From Lachnospiraceae bacterium M18-1 (GTDB taxonomy: Bacteria; Bacillota; Clostridia; Lachnospirales; Lachnospiraceae): DNA of 64,000 nucleotides. Position 1 is the stretch's first letter; each line of letters opens with the position of its first letter. Under the pieces are notes generated by a model. It worked only from the letters and a program-made list of their open reading frames with translations, was not told where the DNA came from and made no database searches. Made by a program: the position numbers and the translations under genes. The DNA is taken from assembly GCA_000403295.2 (NCBI GenBank), contig KE159605.1:1484203-1548202 (forward strand). The letters are read 5' to 3'. This document shows, piece by piece, positions 25,066-32,810 of this stretch.

Positions 25066-26619
25066 TCACCACGAAGCCCCGTCGTCGATTTCCTCCAGGC
25101 TTGGATCCAGCGGCTCTTCCCTGAGCACGCTCCGCATATAGCGGTTCACATCCTGTCTCAGCGCCGCCCTTGGGACTACCCGGGGATCCATCAGGTCATG
25201 GACCGCCCATATCAGGCGGATCCCGTGCTCCCTGGCCTGTTCCTCAAACAGGCCGTGCATCCCGTCCAGAGCCTTGCAGCTCATATGCTCCCACAAAATG
25301 ACCATATCCGCACGGAACTGCTCGCAGAATCTCCACAGGTCATCCAGAAGCACCTTATATCCTCCGTGGGTACGATTTCTCATGATCATGTTTTCATACA
25401 GATGCGCCATGTCATAGATGGCCTGTTCCGGATCGTCCTCTGAGATCATCCGGGTAGACACCAGGCTCAGCATATCCACCAGGGGAAGGATTCCCCAGCA
25501 GTTCTGCAGCCACGGCAGGAAATCCGTATAATACTGGGACTGTACGCCCCAGACAATGGCACGGTGCCGATATTCCGGTACGATCATTTCCTTCTTTTTA
25601 TAAGATTTTGCAGCCAGCCTGGTAATCTTCTGATCCGCCTTCAAAAATGCCGGGACCTTGCCTCCGATGGCCATATAAACGGTCTCCGTATAGAGAGCCA
25701 GGTTGGCTCCGATCACCTGGGGGTAGTCGGTGGCGCTCATATCCAGCCACTCCATACGTTCCCGTGTCTCCGCATTGAACCGCTTGGCGCACTCAAAATA
25801 GGCATCCCAGTCCCAGGTTTCCCCGGTACAGTCTTCGATGAACTGAATGGCGTTGCGGATCTCCTGGGCCGCGTATTCCTGTACGCCGTCCTCCGTATGG
25901 CGCATGGGGGCGGCAAGCTGGAAGCAGGGGATCCCATGCTCCCCTTCCAGCCGCCTGGCGATGACTCCATTTCCCATCAGGCTCCCGTCACAGGTGGTAT
26001 TGCACTGGATCGCACAGGCGCCGAATACAGGGTAATCATCCTCGATGGAGACCCCCACCTCCGCCTCCGGCATGGGACATACATCCCCGGACAGGCCGTA
26101 TTCCTGAGCAATGTCGATATACGGGCAGACCGCGTCCTGCTGCAGCAATACGCTGACATACACCGCCGGGATCTCCCGCCCCACGCCGATCAGGTTTGGA
26201 AACCCGCAGAGCAGATGGGACATTTCATTTTCATCCAGTATGACAAGCTTTTTCGAAAATTCCTGGTCATTCCCCGTATTTTGATCCGCCCGGAACATAT
26301 TTGCCATCAGCTTGGCTATGTCCTCCACTACCAGGTCATATTCCGTATGCGCGATCCGCAGATGGCTGCCCCGCAGCCCTGCCGTATGCCGGTCCACCAT
26401 CATCGGGACTGCCAGGTAGTTCAGCATCCACCGGTAGCGGAAAAATGCCTTTATATTATTTTTATTGAGCATGAATTTTCCCAGGACCCCCATCGTATGG
26501 AGCCACCGGCTGTAATCGTACAGAGTATCCCGCACGCCTCTCCATTCCCTGCGTTTCCACACTTTTTTTCCGGGCCGGTACAAATCCCCAAGGCGCCCGC
26601 TTCCGATCTTTTTTCCCAT
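25066..26619 (-). CDS. 2-hydroxyacyl-CoA dehydratase-like large subunit
   Basis: Iron-sulfur component of 517 residues, in the HgdA/HgdB/BcrB/FldB superfamily. C-terminal LWEHMSCKALDGM matches the family's late cysteine motif; further cysteines occur in HLLCGFPN, VCPMPEAE and CAIQCNTTC. These proteins usually pair, each holding one [4Fe-4S] cluster, and remove water from (R)-2-hydroxyacyl-CoA or reduce aromatic or small substrates. The start codon overlaps the upstream subunit's stop (TAATG), so the two are translationally coupled. The protein is longer than typical FldB (about 410), with an N-terminal basic extension of about 40 residues. Confidence 0.82.
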   Translation of the reverse strand: MGKKIGSGRLGDLYRPGKKVWKRREWRGVRDTLYDYSRWLHTMGVLGKFMLNKNNIKAFFRYRWMLNYLAVPMMVDRHTAGLRGSHLRIAHTEYDLVVEDIAKLMANMFRADQNTGNDQEFSKKLVILDENEMSHLLCGFPNLIGVGREIPAVYVSVLLQQDAVCPYIDIAQEYGLSGDVCPMPEAEVGVSIEDDYPVFGACAIQCNTTCDGSLMGNGVIARRLEGEHGIPCFQLAAPMRHTEDGVQEYAAQEIRNAIQFIEDCTGETWDWDAYFECAKRFNAETRERMEWLDMSATDYPQVIGANLALYTETVYMAIGGKVPAFLKADQKITRLAAKSYKKKEMIVPEYRHRAIVWGVQSQYYTDFLPWLQNCWGILPLVDMLSLVSTRMISEDDPEQAIYDMAHLYENMIMRNRTHGGYKVLLDDLWRFCEQFRADMVILWEHMSCKALDGMHGLFEEQAREHGIRLIWAVHDLMDPRVVPRAALRQDVNRYMRSVLREEPLDPSLEEIDDGASW

Positions 26620-27437
26620 TAAACTGCACCTCCCTGCTTCTTCTGCAGCTTCTTGATCTCAATGCTTTCCACAAATGCCTGTACACGGGTCCGGATCTGC
26701 CCGGAGGATCCGACCGCGTAGGGGCGGTCTATAGAGAGCACCGGATATCCGTATTCCTCCCGCAGGACATGGGAGCCTACCATCCGCTCATAGGCCCAGT
26801 AATCACAGAATTTCATCTGTTCGTAGATGATGCCGTCCGCATGGTACTCCTTTGCCAGCCTGTCCACATAGGTCCGGCGCCCTTCGATCTTCTCACGGTT
26901 CATATAACGGGCACATTCGCTGGCGTACATGTAATGGCGGCAGACCTGAGTCAGCACATCCTCTCTGTCGTTCAGCGGGATCACCTCGCGCCCCGGCAGC
27001 GCCCCGAAGCAGAAACGGTCCGCCACGACCAGAGCCCCTGCTTCCTCCACCAGCCGGATCATATCCACATCATCGATCTCCGACCCCACCATGACTACCC
27101 TTGCCCGGTATGGAAATTTTTCATCCGGCCTGCGCTGCTGTACTTCCTCCAGAGTCTCCCGCAGCTTTTCCACCAGCAGATCCTTGGGGCAGACATAAGA
27201 TGCCATGGTGATCATATGATACTCGTAACCCGTAATCCGGGGATGCTCCTCCTTCCGAAATTCTCCGATCCGGGTGATCAGGTCGCAGACCTGATTGTGA
27301 TCCTCCACTGCTTTCCGCAGTGCATCTTCTGAAATGCCGATGCCGTAGACCTGATGCAGCGGCTCCAGGATCTTGCGCCTGCATTCGGACACATAGACGG
27401 ACAGGCCGTTATCGTCTGCTTTCATGGGAATCTCCAT
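26619..27437 (-). CDS. 2-hydroxyacyl-CoA dehydratase-like small subunit, C-terminal part
   Basis: Open frame of 272 residues carrying the C-terminal two thirds of a dehydratase subunit (MEIPMKADDNGLS, then GVVIMVGSE-like and the late cysteine motif EQMKFCDYWAYER). Its N-terminal third is in another frame at 27409-27819, and the join falls at a run of ten T. The two parts together would make about 400 residues, the normal length of HgdB/FldC. No Shine-Dalgarno site supports an independent start at 27437, so it is more likely the distal part of one frameshifted or slippage-expressed gene. It overlaps the next gene by one base. Confidence 0.75.
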   Translation of the reverse strand: MEIPMKADDNGLSVYVSECRRKILEPLHQVYGIGISEDALRKAVEDHNQVCDLITRIGEFRKEEHPRITGYEYHMITMASYVCPKDLLVEKLRETLEEVQQRRPDEKFPYRARVVMVGSEIDDVDMIRLVEEAGALVVADRFCFGALPGREVIPLNDREDVLTQVCRHYMYASECARYMNREKIEGRRTYVDRLAKEYHADGIIYEQMKFCDYWAYERMVGSHVLREEYGYPVLSIDRPYAVGSSGQIRTRVQAFVESIEIKKLQKKQGGAV

Positions 27438-27819
27438 ATTTTGAAAAAAAAAATTTTTCCCCAGGCATGGTCTTCAAAAGTTCCATATTCTCCACTGCGC
27501 GGTTGATCATGGAACAGGCGTCCGGTGCGATCAGGCAGTCCAGGAACTGATAGCCGCCCTCGATGGCCCGCTCTAAAAGCGCCCTGCTGTACTCACAGAG
27601 GAAGCTGGTCATATAGTAGGTGCCCATCTCCATGGAACCGGTACGGGGCGCTCTCAGCCGCACAGTAAAGGTTCCCGGAAGGTCGAGAAGCACTTCCGGC
27701 ACCAGGCTGCATACATTTCCCACACAGATCCTTCCCTCCTGCCGGGCCCTGCGGACCAGTTCGTTATTGGCCTCGTCCAGCAGTTTTTCAAAATAATATA
27801 AGTGTTTTAAATCCCTCAT
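27409..27819 (-). CDS. 2-hydroxyacyl-CoA dehydratase-like small subunit, N-terminal part
   Basis: Frame of 136 residues with a good AAAGGAAAGG site upstream of its ATG. It holds the N-terminal cysteines expected of the family (GNVCSLVPEVL, SFLCEYSRAL, CLIAPDACSMINR). It runs PGEKFFFSKYGD into a stop in the zero frame, whereas a +1 shift gives FFFQNMEIPMKADDNG, the expected family continuation. So the coding sequence is interrupted at the homopolymer and continues at 27437. This may be a true pseudogene, a sequencing error or programmed slippage. Confidence 0.75.
   Translation of the reverse strand: MRDLKHLYYFEKLLDEANNELVRRARQEGRICVGNVCSLVPEVLLDLPGTFTVRLRAPRTGSMEMGTYYMTSFLCEYSRALLERAIEGGYQFLDCLIAPDACSMINRAVENMELLKTMPGEKFFFSKYGDSHESRR
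27444..27458 (-). other. Homopolymer frameshift/slippage site (A5T10 on minus strand)
   Basis: On the minus strand the coding sequence reads GGGG, five A, ten T, then CAAAATATGG. With ten T the frame is broken; with nine T the two halves of the dehydratase subunit fuse in frame. Runs of nine or more T or A are known sites of polymerase slippage, both in replication and in transcription. Confidence 0.7.
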
Positions 27820-27835
27820 ATGCGTTCCTTTCCTT

Positions 27836-28594
27836 TCATATGATGCCTATATTTTCCAGCGCCTCCCTTGCCCCCTGTACGATCGCCGCATCCTCTGCCA
27901 GATAAAAGATATTTTCCCCTTTCAGGTCAAATTCGGCCAGCGAAGGATCCGCCGGAATCTGCGCCAGCACCGGAAGGCCTCCCAGGTCCATGTATGCCGT
28001 CACCCCCGGATCCGGCAGGCGGTTCAGGATCACGCCTGTCTTTTCATACATGACCAGTTCTTTTGCTACCCTCCGGATCGTCTGCACGACCTGAGTTCCT
28101 TTTCTGCTGGAATCTGTGACCAGGAGCAGATGGGTGACCTTCTCCATGACCCGGCGGTTGATCTGTTCGATCCCTGCCTCCCCGTCGATCACAATATAGT
28201 CAAAATTGCCTGCCAGGATTCGGATCACCTCTTTCAGATAGCTGTTGACCTTGCAGTAACACCCTGCCGCCTCCGGCCTTCCGACCGCCAGAAAGGAAAA
28301 ACCGTCCTGCTCCGCAAGCGCATCGAAAATACGGTATCTGGCCTCTCCCAGAAGTTCAACGGCGGCCCGGGCATTGCCTTCCTCTGCATTGGCCACGACT
28401 TCTTTCCGGATATCATCCACCGTCATCTCCACATCGATCCCAAGGGCCGTAGACAGCCCCACTGCCGGGTCGGCGTCGATTGCCAGGATCTTTTTATCCG
28501 GAAGCTCGGACACCAGCACCTTCACCATGGACGCAGCCAGCGATGTTTTCCCGACTCCCCCCTTGCCCGCTACGGCGATCACTTTTGTATCCAT
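27836..28594 (-). CDS. CooC-like MinD/ParA-type ATPase
   Basis: P-loop ATPase of 252 residues in the CooC/NifH/MinD group. The deviant Walker A is VAGKGGVGKTSLAASMV at the N-terminus, followed by AIDADPAVGLSTALG and VIDGEAGIEQINRR. CooC proteins load nickel into carbon monoxide dehydrogenase; the CxC-type cluster motif appears as GCYCKVNSYL. It is the first gene of the minus-strand operon and lies opposite the GntR gene. ATG 28594 is supported by AGGAGG; longer frames upstream run into the promoter region. Together with HypA it suggests nickel handling. Confidence 0.78.
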   Translation of the reverse strand: MDTKVIAVAGKGGVGKTSLAASMVKVLVSELPDKKILAIDADPAVGLSTALGIDVEMTVDDIRKEVVANAEEGNARAAVELLGEARYRIFDALAEQDGFSFLAVGRPEAAGCYCKVNSYLKEVIRILAGNFDYIVIDGEAGIEQINRRVMEKVTHLLLVTDSSRKGTQVVQTIRRVAKELVMYEKTGVILNRLPDPGVTAYMDLGGLPVLAQIPADPSLAEFDLKGENIFYLAEDAAIVQGAREALENIGII

Positions 28595-28721
28595 CTTTAT
28601 TTCCTCCTTTTGCCGGGTGCAAGGCACCGTGATCATAAACTGATACCTACATTTTCCGACAATTTGTCCCAATTGTAAATTGACACAATTCCCAAAGTTA
28701 GAATGATCTTTTTTATGGTCC

Positions 28722-28732
28722 TGGTCAGACCA
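28722..28732. promoter_or_regulatory. GntR operator TGGTCAGACCA
   Basis: An 11-bp palindrome in the 286-bp divergent gap between the CooC-like and GntR genes. It lies 8 bp upstream of the -35 of the GntR promoter. Identical half-sites spaced the same way occur twice in the other GntR-controlled region (59254, 59399). The pattern TGGTC-N-GACCA is close to FadR-subfamily operators. Confidence 0.65.
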
Positions 28733-28740
28733 CGTTTTTA

Positions 28741-28769
28741 TTGACAATGGAGGGATTCTGGAATATAGT
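28741..28769 (+). promoter_or_regulatory. Promoter of the GntR gene (28881)
   Basis: TTGACA (28741-28746), a 17-nt spacer and TATAGT (28764-28769) give a consensus-like sigma-A promoter about 105 nt before the regulator's GTG. The adjacent palindrome at 28722 suggests autoregulation. I could not place the minus-strand operon promoter with confidence. Confidence 0.65.
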
Positions 28770-28880
28770 AGGAATCAGATAACTATTCGGGAAAGCCAGG
28801 CTGTGAAGAATTAGCTATTTACTTCGGAATTAATGCAATGATGTATTAGCCTGATGCAGAAGTAAGGAAGTGAGGCCCCT

Positions 28881-29585
28881 GTGAAGTTTAAAAAGATCAA
28901 CACACTGTCTATCAAGGAATTGTTCATTTCCCAGATCGAGGAAATGATCCTCTCGGGAGAATTAGAGCCTGGCGAAAAGCTGCCTACTGAACGGGAGATT
29001 GCCGATGAGATGAATATCAGCAAGACGATCGTCCACGAGGGGATCCGGGAATTATCCCGCATTGGTTTTCTGGATGTTGTTTCCCGTCAGGGCGTCTATG
29101 TCGCGGACTACACCAGCACCGGCAATCTGGACACCCTGTTTGCGATCATCCGCTACCGGGGAGGGATGCCGGACCGGAAGATGATCGTAAGCCTCCTGGA
29201 TGTCCGGCTTTATCTGGAATGTCCTGCTCTGGAGATCCTGGCAAAATCCCATACGGAAAAAGAGATTTTACTGCTGGAAAAGCTGCAGGAGGAAGTAAAG
29301 CAGGCATTTGCCGCAGATATTGAGACCTTCGCTTCCGCCTTGTTTCTCTATCGCAGGACCATTGTGGCGCTGAGCAGGAATTGTATCTCTCCTCTCGTCA
29401 TGAACGCATTTTTTACAGCCACAATCCCTGCGTGGATAAATTTTTCAGAATTTATCGGGAAGAAAGCGATCTATAAAAATCTGGTCCGGACTACGGAATG
29501 CATCCGTGCCGGGGATGCCGAAACTGCAAAGGAGCTCTTCCGGGCGCATATTGAGCGGTTCCGGGCGCATATACTGGAGCTTTGA
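28881..29585 (+). CDS. GntR-family regulator with FCD domain (paralogue 1)
   Basis: DNA-binding regulator of 234 residues, FadR subfamily. The N-terminal winged helix contains ILSGELEPGEKLPTEREIA and the recognition helix NISKTIVHEGIREL. The C-terminal 140 residues are an all-helical FCD ligand domain ending FRAHIERFRAHILEL. It starts with GTG, with GAGG 5 nt upstream. It is divergent from the dehydratase/CooC/HypA operon and is a close paralogue of the protein at 59447, sharing KELF, MILSGEL, PGEKLP/AGEQLP and the wing. FCD regulators usually respond to a small organic acid or acyl compound. Confidence 0.9.
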   Translation: MKFKKINTLSIKELFISQIEEMILSGELEPGEKLPTEREIADEMNISKTIVHEGIRELSRIGFLDVVSRQGVYVADYTSTGNLDTLFAIIRYRGGMPDRKMIVSLLDVRLYLECPALEILAKSHTEKEILLLEKLQEEVKQAFAADIETFASALFLYRRTIVALSRNCISPLVMNAFFTATIPAWINFSEFIGKKAIYKNLVRTTECIRAGDAETAKELFRAHIERFRAHILEL

Positions 29586-29697
29586 ATGATAGGGAAAAAA
29601 TTTTCCACCTGTACGGTTGGATGCTCTAAAGAGCCTCCAACCGACTCATCCATTCGCAAAAACCGTGCTAACGCACTCTTACGTCTGCTAACGCAGC
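29586..29697 (-). repeat. Dispersed hairpin element of about 105 bp, copy 1
   Basis: Read on the minus strand: GCTGCGTTAGCAG, a GTGCG...GCAC hairpin, GCGAATGGATGAG, then GGTTGG(A)GGCTC-TTTA-GAGCATCCAACC, GTACAGGTGGAAAATTTTTTC. It aligns along its whole length with 60328-60436. It fills the gap between the GntR stop and the channel gene. The channel gene's TAG (29688-29690) lies inside its first arm. Confidence 0.75.
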
Positions 29698-30338
29698 CGC
29701 TTCATCCGGGGCAGATTCCAGTGATAATGTGCCGCCAGGAACCGGATCAGCACTACCAGCGCAGAGGACGCCACCATGGCCGGAATCTGTCCGAATCCGC
29801 GGTAGATCCAGACGCAGCTCAAAGCCCCTGCCACAGACGCGCAGGCATAGATATGCTTTACGAAAATATAGGGCGGCATGCCCGCCATCATGTCGCGCAG
29901 GAGCCCGCCTCCGACTCCTGTCAGAGTCCCCAGGAAGGTCAGCAGGAAGGTATTTTCCAGATAACCATGGCTGATCCCGGTGGTCACGCCCACCACGGTA
30001 AAAATCCCGAGTCCCACCGAATCCATGATCAGCATGGCTCTGTCGTACAGCTCCCCCGGCTTCCCCTGGAGCGCATTTCTTTTAAAATACAGCGCCAGAA
30101 ATACTGCCAGGGCTGTAAAGACCGCAACCAGCACATAGACTGGACGGATCAGGGCTCCGGGCACATTTCCAAGGATCATGTCCCGCGTCATCCCGCCGCC
30201 TACGGCTGTGACCACGCCCAGCACACATACCCCGAAAATGTCCATCCCCCGGTTGATTCCTACCATGGCTCCTGATGCGGCAAATGCAACAGTTCCGATC
30301 AGTTCCATACAAAATACGATAATTGTCTGTATATCCAT
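29688..30338 (-). CDS. TRIC/UPF0126 (YadS-like) membrane channel or transporter
   Basis: Integral membrane protein of 216 residues with about seven helices and an internal duplication. The repeat hallmark GGGMTRDMILG appears near 47-57 and again as GGGLLRDMMAG near 133-143. Family members are prokaryotic TRIC-type cation channels; some are proposed glycine transporters. It stands alone, with an inserted IS91 element on its upstream side and a dispersed repeat over its stop codon, so the local order has been rearranged. Confidence 0.88.
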   Translation of the reverse strand: MDIQTIIVFCMELIGTVAFAASGAMVGINRGMDIFGVCVLGVVTAVGGGMTRDMILGNVPGALIRPVYVLVAVFTALAVFLALYFKRNALQGKPGELYDRAMLIMDSVGLGIFTVVGVTTGISHGYLENTFLLTFLGTLTGVGGGLLRDMMAGMPPYIFVKHIYACASVAGALSCVWIYRGFGQIPAMVASSALVVLIRFLAAHYHWNLPRMKRLR

Positions 30339-30391
30339 TGTCTTTTCTCCTGAATATTCCTATACAAGAAAGTGCCTACGGCACATCAACT

Positions 30392-30425
30392 CCCCTAGCC
30401 CCTCATTCATGAGGGGAATTAGGGG
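30392..30425 (+). terminator. Hairpin at the left edge of the IS91 element
   Basis: CCCCTA-g-CCCCTCAT-tc-ATGAGGGG-aat-TAGGGG is a 14-bp interrupted stem followed by TTCCATTTTTT. It could be an ori/ter structure of the element, a terminator shielding the transposase from outside transcription, or both. Confidence 0.55.
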
Positions 30426-30461
30426 GTTCCATTTTTTCCCATTCTAGTTCATAATAGTCTC

Positions 30462-31628
30462 ATGAACATACTAAAGAAAATATTCACAGAGCATTTTGAA
30501 GAAATTCAATATATCCTTCATCCTCGTCCTGTTGTGATGGAAAATATCGAAAAGATGATTAATTGTGGGGATCCTTCCTATGGCGGTGCCATGTATGGAT
30601 GCCCTCATTGTGGTAATTTTAAATTTGTCCCTTTCCGATGCCATTCCAAGTTTTGCCCCACCTGCGGCAATAAATATTGCATTGACCGTTCCACTAAAAT
30701 GTCGTTTAAATTGCTCCACGGGCCCCATCGCCATCTTGTTTTTACGATTGACGAAAAACTCCGTCCTTTTTTTCTCGAAGACCGTTCCCTGTTGGACTGC
30801 CTCTTTCGCTCTGTCCGCAGTGTCATCATGGAACTCTTTCACAAATTAAACAAACGTAAAAATTTCGTCCCTGGTTTTGTCTGTGTTCTTCATACCTTTG
30901 GACGCCCCCTTGAATGGAACCCTCATATCCACTGCCTCCTTACCGAAGGTGGATTTTCCGATGATGGATTCTGGCGTAATGTGAACTATTTCAATTACAC
31001 TTATCTCCGGAAAGCTTTCCAGACCGCTCTCCTAAATGAAATGGAGAAGAAGATCGGCCCTTCTTTTAAAAAAATGAAAGGAGCCATCTACCGTAAGGAT
31101 AAAGAAGGATTTTATGTCTATGCAAAACCAAACCTTTGTGATCCTGATACTGTGGTAAAATATATCAGCAGATATCTTGGACGTCCCACGATCGCCTCTT
31201 CCAGAGTTGATTCCTATGATGGCGAAAACGTGACTTTTCATTATAACAAGCATGAAGATGACTCTTATGTGGAAAAAACGCTTCCCGTGTTGGATTTTAT
31301 ACAACTTCTGATCCAGCATATCCCGGAAAAGCATTTCAAGATAACCCGCTATTATGGACTCTATGCCCGGCGGCGGGAACTTGATAAAACCATACGCAAA
31401 GCCGTTGATCCTTGTAAACATAAAATCATTTTGGATTGGAATCAATGGCGGAATCTCATTTTTCTCTCTTTTGGATATGACCCTTTAGAATGTCCAAAAT
31501 GCAAACACAAAATGGTTTTTATGGAACTCTACCAGAAGCATAAGCGTGTCCCTCTAGAAGAATTATACGAAAAGGCCATGGCACCCTACCGATGTCAATC
31601 CAAAGGCCCTCCCGGTAAATGTGCTTGA
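30462..31628 (+). CDS. IS91-family transposase
   Basis: Rolling-circle HUH-type transposase of 388 residues. The N-terminal zinc-binding domain has CPHCGNF and CHSKFCPTCGNKYC (about 45-75). The HUH metal site is PHIHCLLTEGG (about 155-165). The catalytic tyrosine region is VVKYISRYLGRP (about 235-247). A C-terminal CPKCKHKMVFM zinc-ribbon-like pair ends the protein. All family marks are intact, so the element may be active. No strong Shine-Dalgarno precedes the ATG at 30462. Confidence 0.92.
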   Translation: MNILKKIFTEHFEEIQYILHPRPVVMENIEKMINCGDPSYGGAMYGCPHCGNFKFVPFRCHSKFCPTCGNKYCIDRSTKMSFKLLHGPHRHLVFTIDEKLRPFFLEDRSLLDCLFRSVRSVIMELFHKLNKRKNFVPGFVCVLHTFGRPLEWNPHIHCLLTEGGFSDDGFWRNVNYFNYTYLRKAFQTALLNEMEKKIGPSFKKMKGAIYRKDKEGFYVYAKPNLCDPDTVVKYISRYLGRPTIASSRVDSYDGENVTFHYNKHEDDSYVEKTLPVLDFIQLLIQHIPEKHFKITRYYGLYARRRELDKTIRKAVDPCKHKIILDWNQWRNLIFLSFGYDPLECPKCKHKMVFMELYQKHKRVPLEELYEKAMAPYRCQSKGPPGKCA

Positions 31629-31680
31629 TTTTATTTCCCATCTGTCCCATACTAAACGTAATATAAAGATGGGAGGCTCC

Positions 31681-31863
31681 ATGATGAATTCAAAATTTTT
31701 AGAGGAACTCAGACAACGCTATATGAAAAACCCGCCAGAAGGTATGACATCCAAGCTGGTAAAAAACATGACGGATTCCGACCTGCTCGACATGCATTAC
31801 TTTCTAACTGAAGATGAGGATCTTGACGGGAATGACTCTGAAGATGGTTTCTATATCTTCTAA
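31681..31863 (+). CDS. Small acidic protein carried by the IS91 element
   Basis: 60-residue protein, MMNSKFLEELRQRYMKNPPE, ending in an acidic Asp/Glu-rich tail (EDEDLDGNDSEDGF). GGGAGG lies just upstream of the tandem ATG codons at 31681 and 31684. It follows the transposase by 52 nt and is closed by a terminator, so it belongs to the element. No known family recognised; a regulator or accessory protein of transposition is possible. Confidence 0.6.
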   Translation: MMNSKFLEELRQRYMKNPPEGMTSKLVKNMTDSDLLDMHYFLTEDEDLDGNDSEDGFYIF

Positions 31864-31892
31864 TCGTTCTCATGAGTCATTATGCCCTTTCG

Positions 31893-31921
31893 ATAACCTA
31901 TTATTTTGGTAGGTTATTTTT
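31893..31921 (+). terminator. Terminator after the IS91 accessory gene
   Basis: ATAACCTA (31893-31900) and TAGGTTAT (31910-31917) form an 8-bp stem followed by a T run. It lies 30 nt after the stop of the small gene. The 303-bp gap 31864-32166 holds this terminator, the 32050 inverted repeat, the 32097 hairpin and one copy of the dispersed element; no gene is visible. Confidence 0.75.
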
Positions 31922-32049
31922 CTTTATGCAAAAATGGAGAAATTTCCTAATAGAGAACAAAAGTGCGCTTCGCACACTCCCGCGTTGTTACATTTTTAGC
32001 AGCGCAGCTTTTGTTCCGCGCGCGTAGCTGCGCATCCCCCGGAGGGTTG

Positions 32050-32090
32050 TTCTTCTATAGGAAAATTCGGAGAAGTTTCCTATAGAAGAA
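32050..32090. repeat. 15-bp inverted repeat at IS91 right end
   Basis: TTCTTCTATAGGAAA (32050-32064) and TTTCCTATAGAAGAA (32076-32090) are perfectly complementary around an 11-nt loop. A related sequence, TTTCCTAATAGAGAA, occurs at about 31945. It is a candidate ori or ter hairpin of the element. Confidence 0.6.
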
Positions 32091-32096
32091 TAAAGA

Positions 32097-32130
32097 AAAT
32101 CACCGCAGGCACAAATCCTTACGGTGATTT
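32097..32130. terminator. Hairpin AAATCACCG/CGGTGATTT
   Basis: A 9-bp stem (32097-32105 with 32122-32130) with a 16-nt loop. On the minus strand it follows the end of the cytidylate-kinase-like gene and its T-rich flank makes it a likely terminator of the liv operon. Confidence 0.5.
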
Positions 32131-32142
32131 AAAATATAAAAC

Positions 32143-32178
32143 TTTCCACCTGTACGGTTGGATGCTCTAAAGAGCCTC
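32143..32178 (-). repeat. Dispersed hairpin element, partial copy 2
   Basis: These 36 bases are identical to 29602-29637, from TTTCCACCTGTACGG to AAAGAGCCTC, in the same orientation. The two copies therefore form direct repeats around the channel gene and the IS91 element. Here the repeat covers the last codons (Glu-Ala-Leu-stop) of the cytidylate-kinase-like gene. Confidence 0.75.
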
Positions 32179-32793
32179 AAATCGTACTTTAATATAAGCC
32201 TTGATCTCTTCCACGCATTTTTCGAATCCAAGCTTGCCGCTGTTCAGACACAGGTCATAATTCCTCGCGTCCGTCCATTCCCTGCCGGTATAGTGCTTAT
32301 AAAAATCAGAACGGTACTTATCCGTCGAGGAAATGAATTTCTCCATCTCCGCCGTTGTCATACTGTTGCGTTCCATGGCGCGGGCCAGGTTAAATTCCGG
32401 CGACGCATGGACAAATACGCTGACCACATTCGGATGATCCCTGAGCACAAAATCCGCCGCGCGCCCGATGATCACGCAGGTCTCGGTCTTTGCCAGACGC
32501 TTGATGACCTCTGCCTGCCAGTTGAACAGGTTTTTCGCAGATACGAAATCCTTATGCCCCGGCGGGATGACCTTCCCGTCATAGAGATCTGTCGTCATGC
32601 GCAGCAGCAGGCTGTTCCTCAGCTTCTCGTCAAACTGCATGAAGAGCTGTTCATTGATACCGCTCTCCTCCGAAGCCATCTTCAGGAGATTCATCCCATA
32701 GCACGGGATCCCCAGCTCCTTCGCGTACATTTCTCCTACGGTCTTTCCGCCGCTTCCATACTGCCTGGCAATTGTTACTACAATATTTTCCAT
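32167..32793 (-). CDS. Cytidylate-kinase-like P-loop protein
   Basis: Cytoplasmic protein of 208 residues in the cytidylate kinase-like family: N-terminal ITIARQYGSGGKTVG-type P loop (TIARQYGSGGKTVGEMYA), then CVIIGRAADFVLRD and a helical C-terminus. True cytidylate kinase has a GPAGSGKST loop and a CMP-binding domain, so a nucleotide kinase of unknown specificity is more likely. It lies 17 nt after livF with AGGAGGGCAG upstream, so it is expressed from the liv operon. Its last three codons lie inside a dispersed repeat. Confidence 0.8.
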   Translation of the reverse strand: MENIVVTIARQYGSGGKTVGEMYAKELGIPCYGMNLLKMASEESGINEQLFMQFDEKLRNSLLLRMTTDLYDGKVIPPGHKDFVSAKNLFNWQAEVIKRLAKTETCVIIGRAADFVLRDHPNVVSVFVHASPEFNLARAMERNSMTTAEMEKFISSTDKYRSDFYKHYTGREWTDARNYDLCLNSGKLGFEKCVEEIKAYIKVRFEAL

Positions 32794-32810
32794 ATCCGCT
32801 GCCCTCCTCT

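Larger units (their letters stand above)
30392..32090 (+). mobile_element. IS91-family insertion sequence (limits approximate)
   Basis: The element comprises a Y2-type transposase, a 60-residue downstream protein and structured ends: a hairpin at 30392-30425 on the left and a 15-bp inverted repeat at 32050-32090 on the right. IS91 elements move by rolling circle, lack terminal inverted repeats and make no target duplication, so the exact ends cannot be fixed from this sequence. Its base composition is visibly more AT-rich than the flanks, consistent with transfer. Confidence 0.6.

Noticed and set aside
20451..26622. Long plus-strand frames opposite the FAD, activase and dehydratase genes
   Set aside because: They are shadows of GC-rich minus-strand genes with strong family motifs; no start signals.
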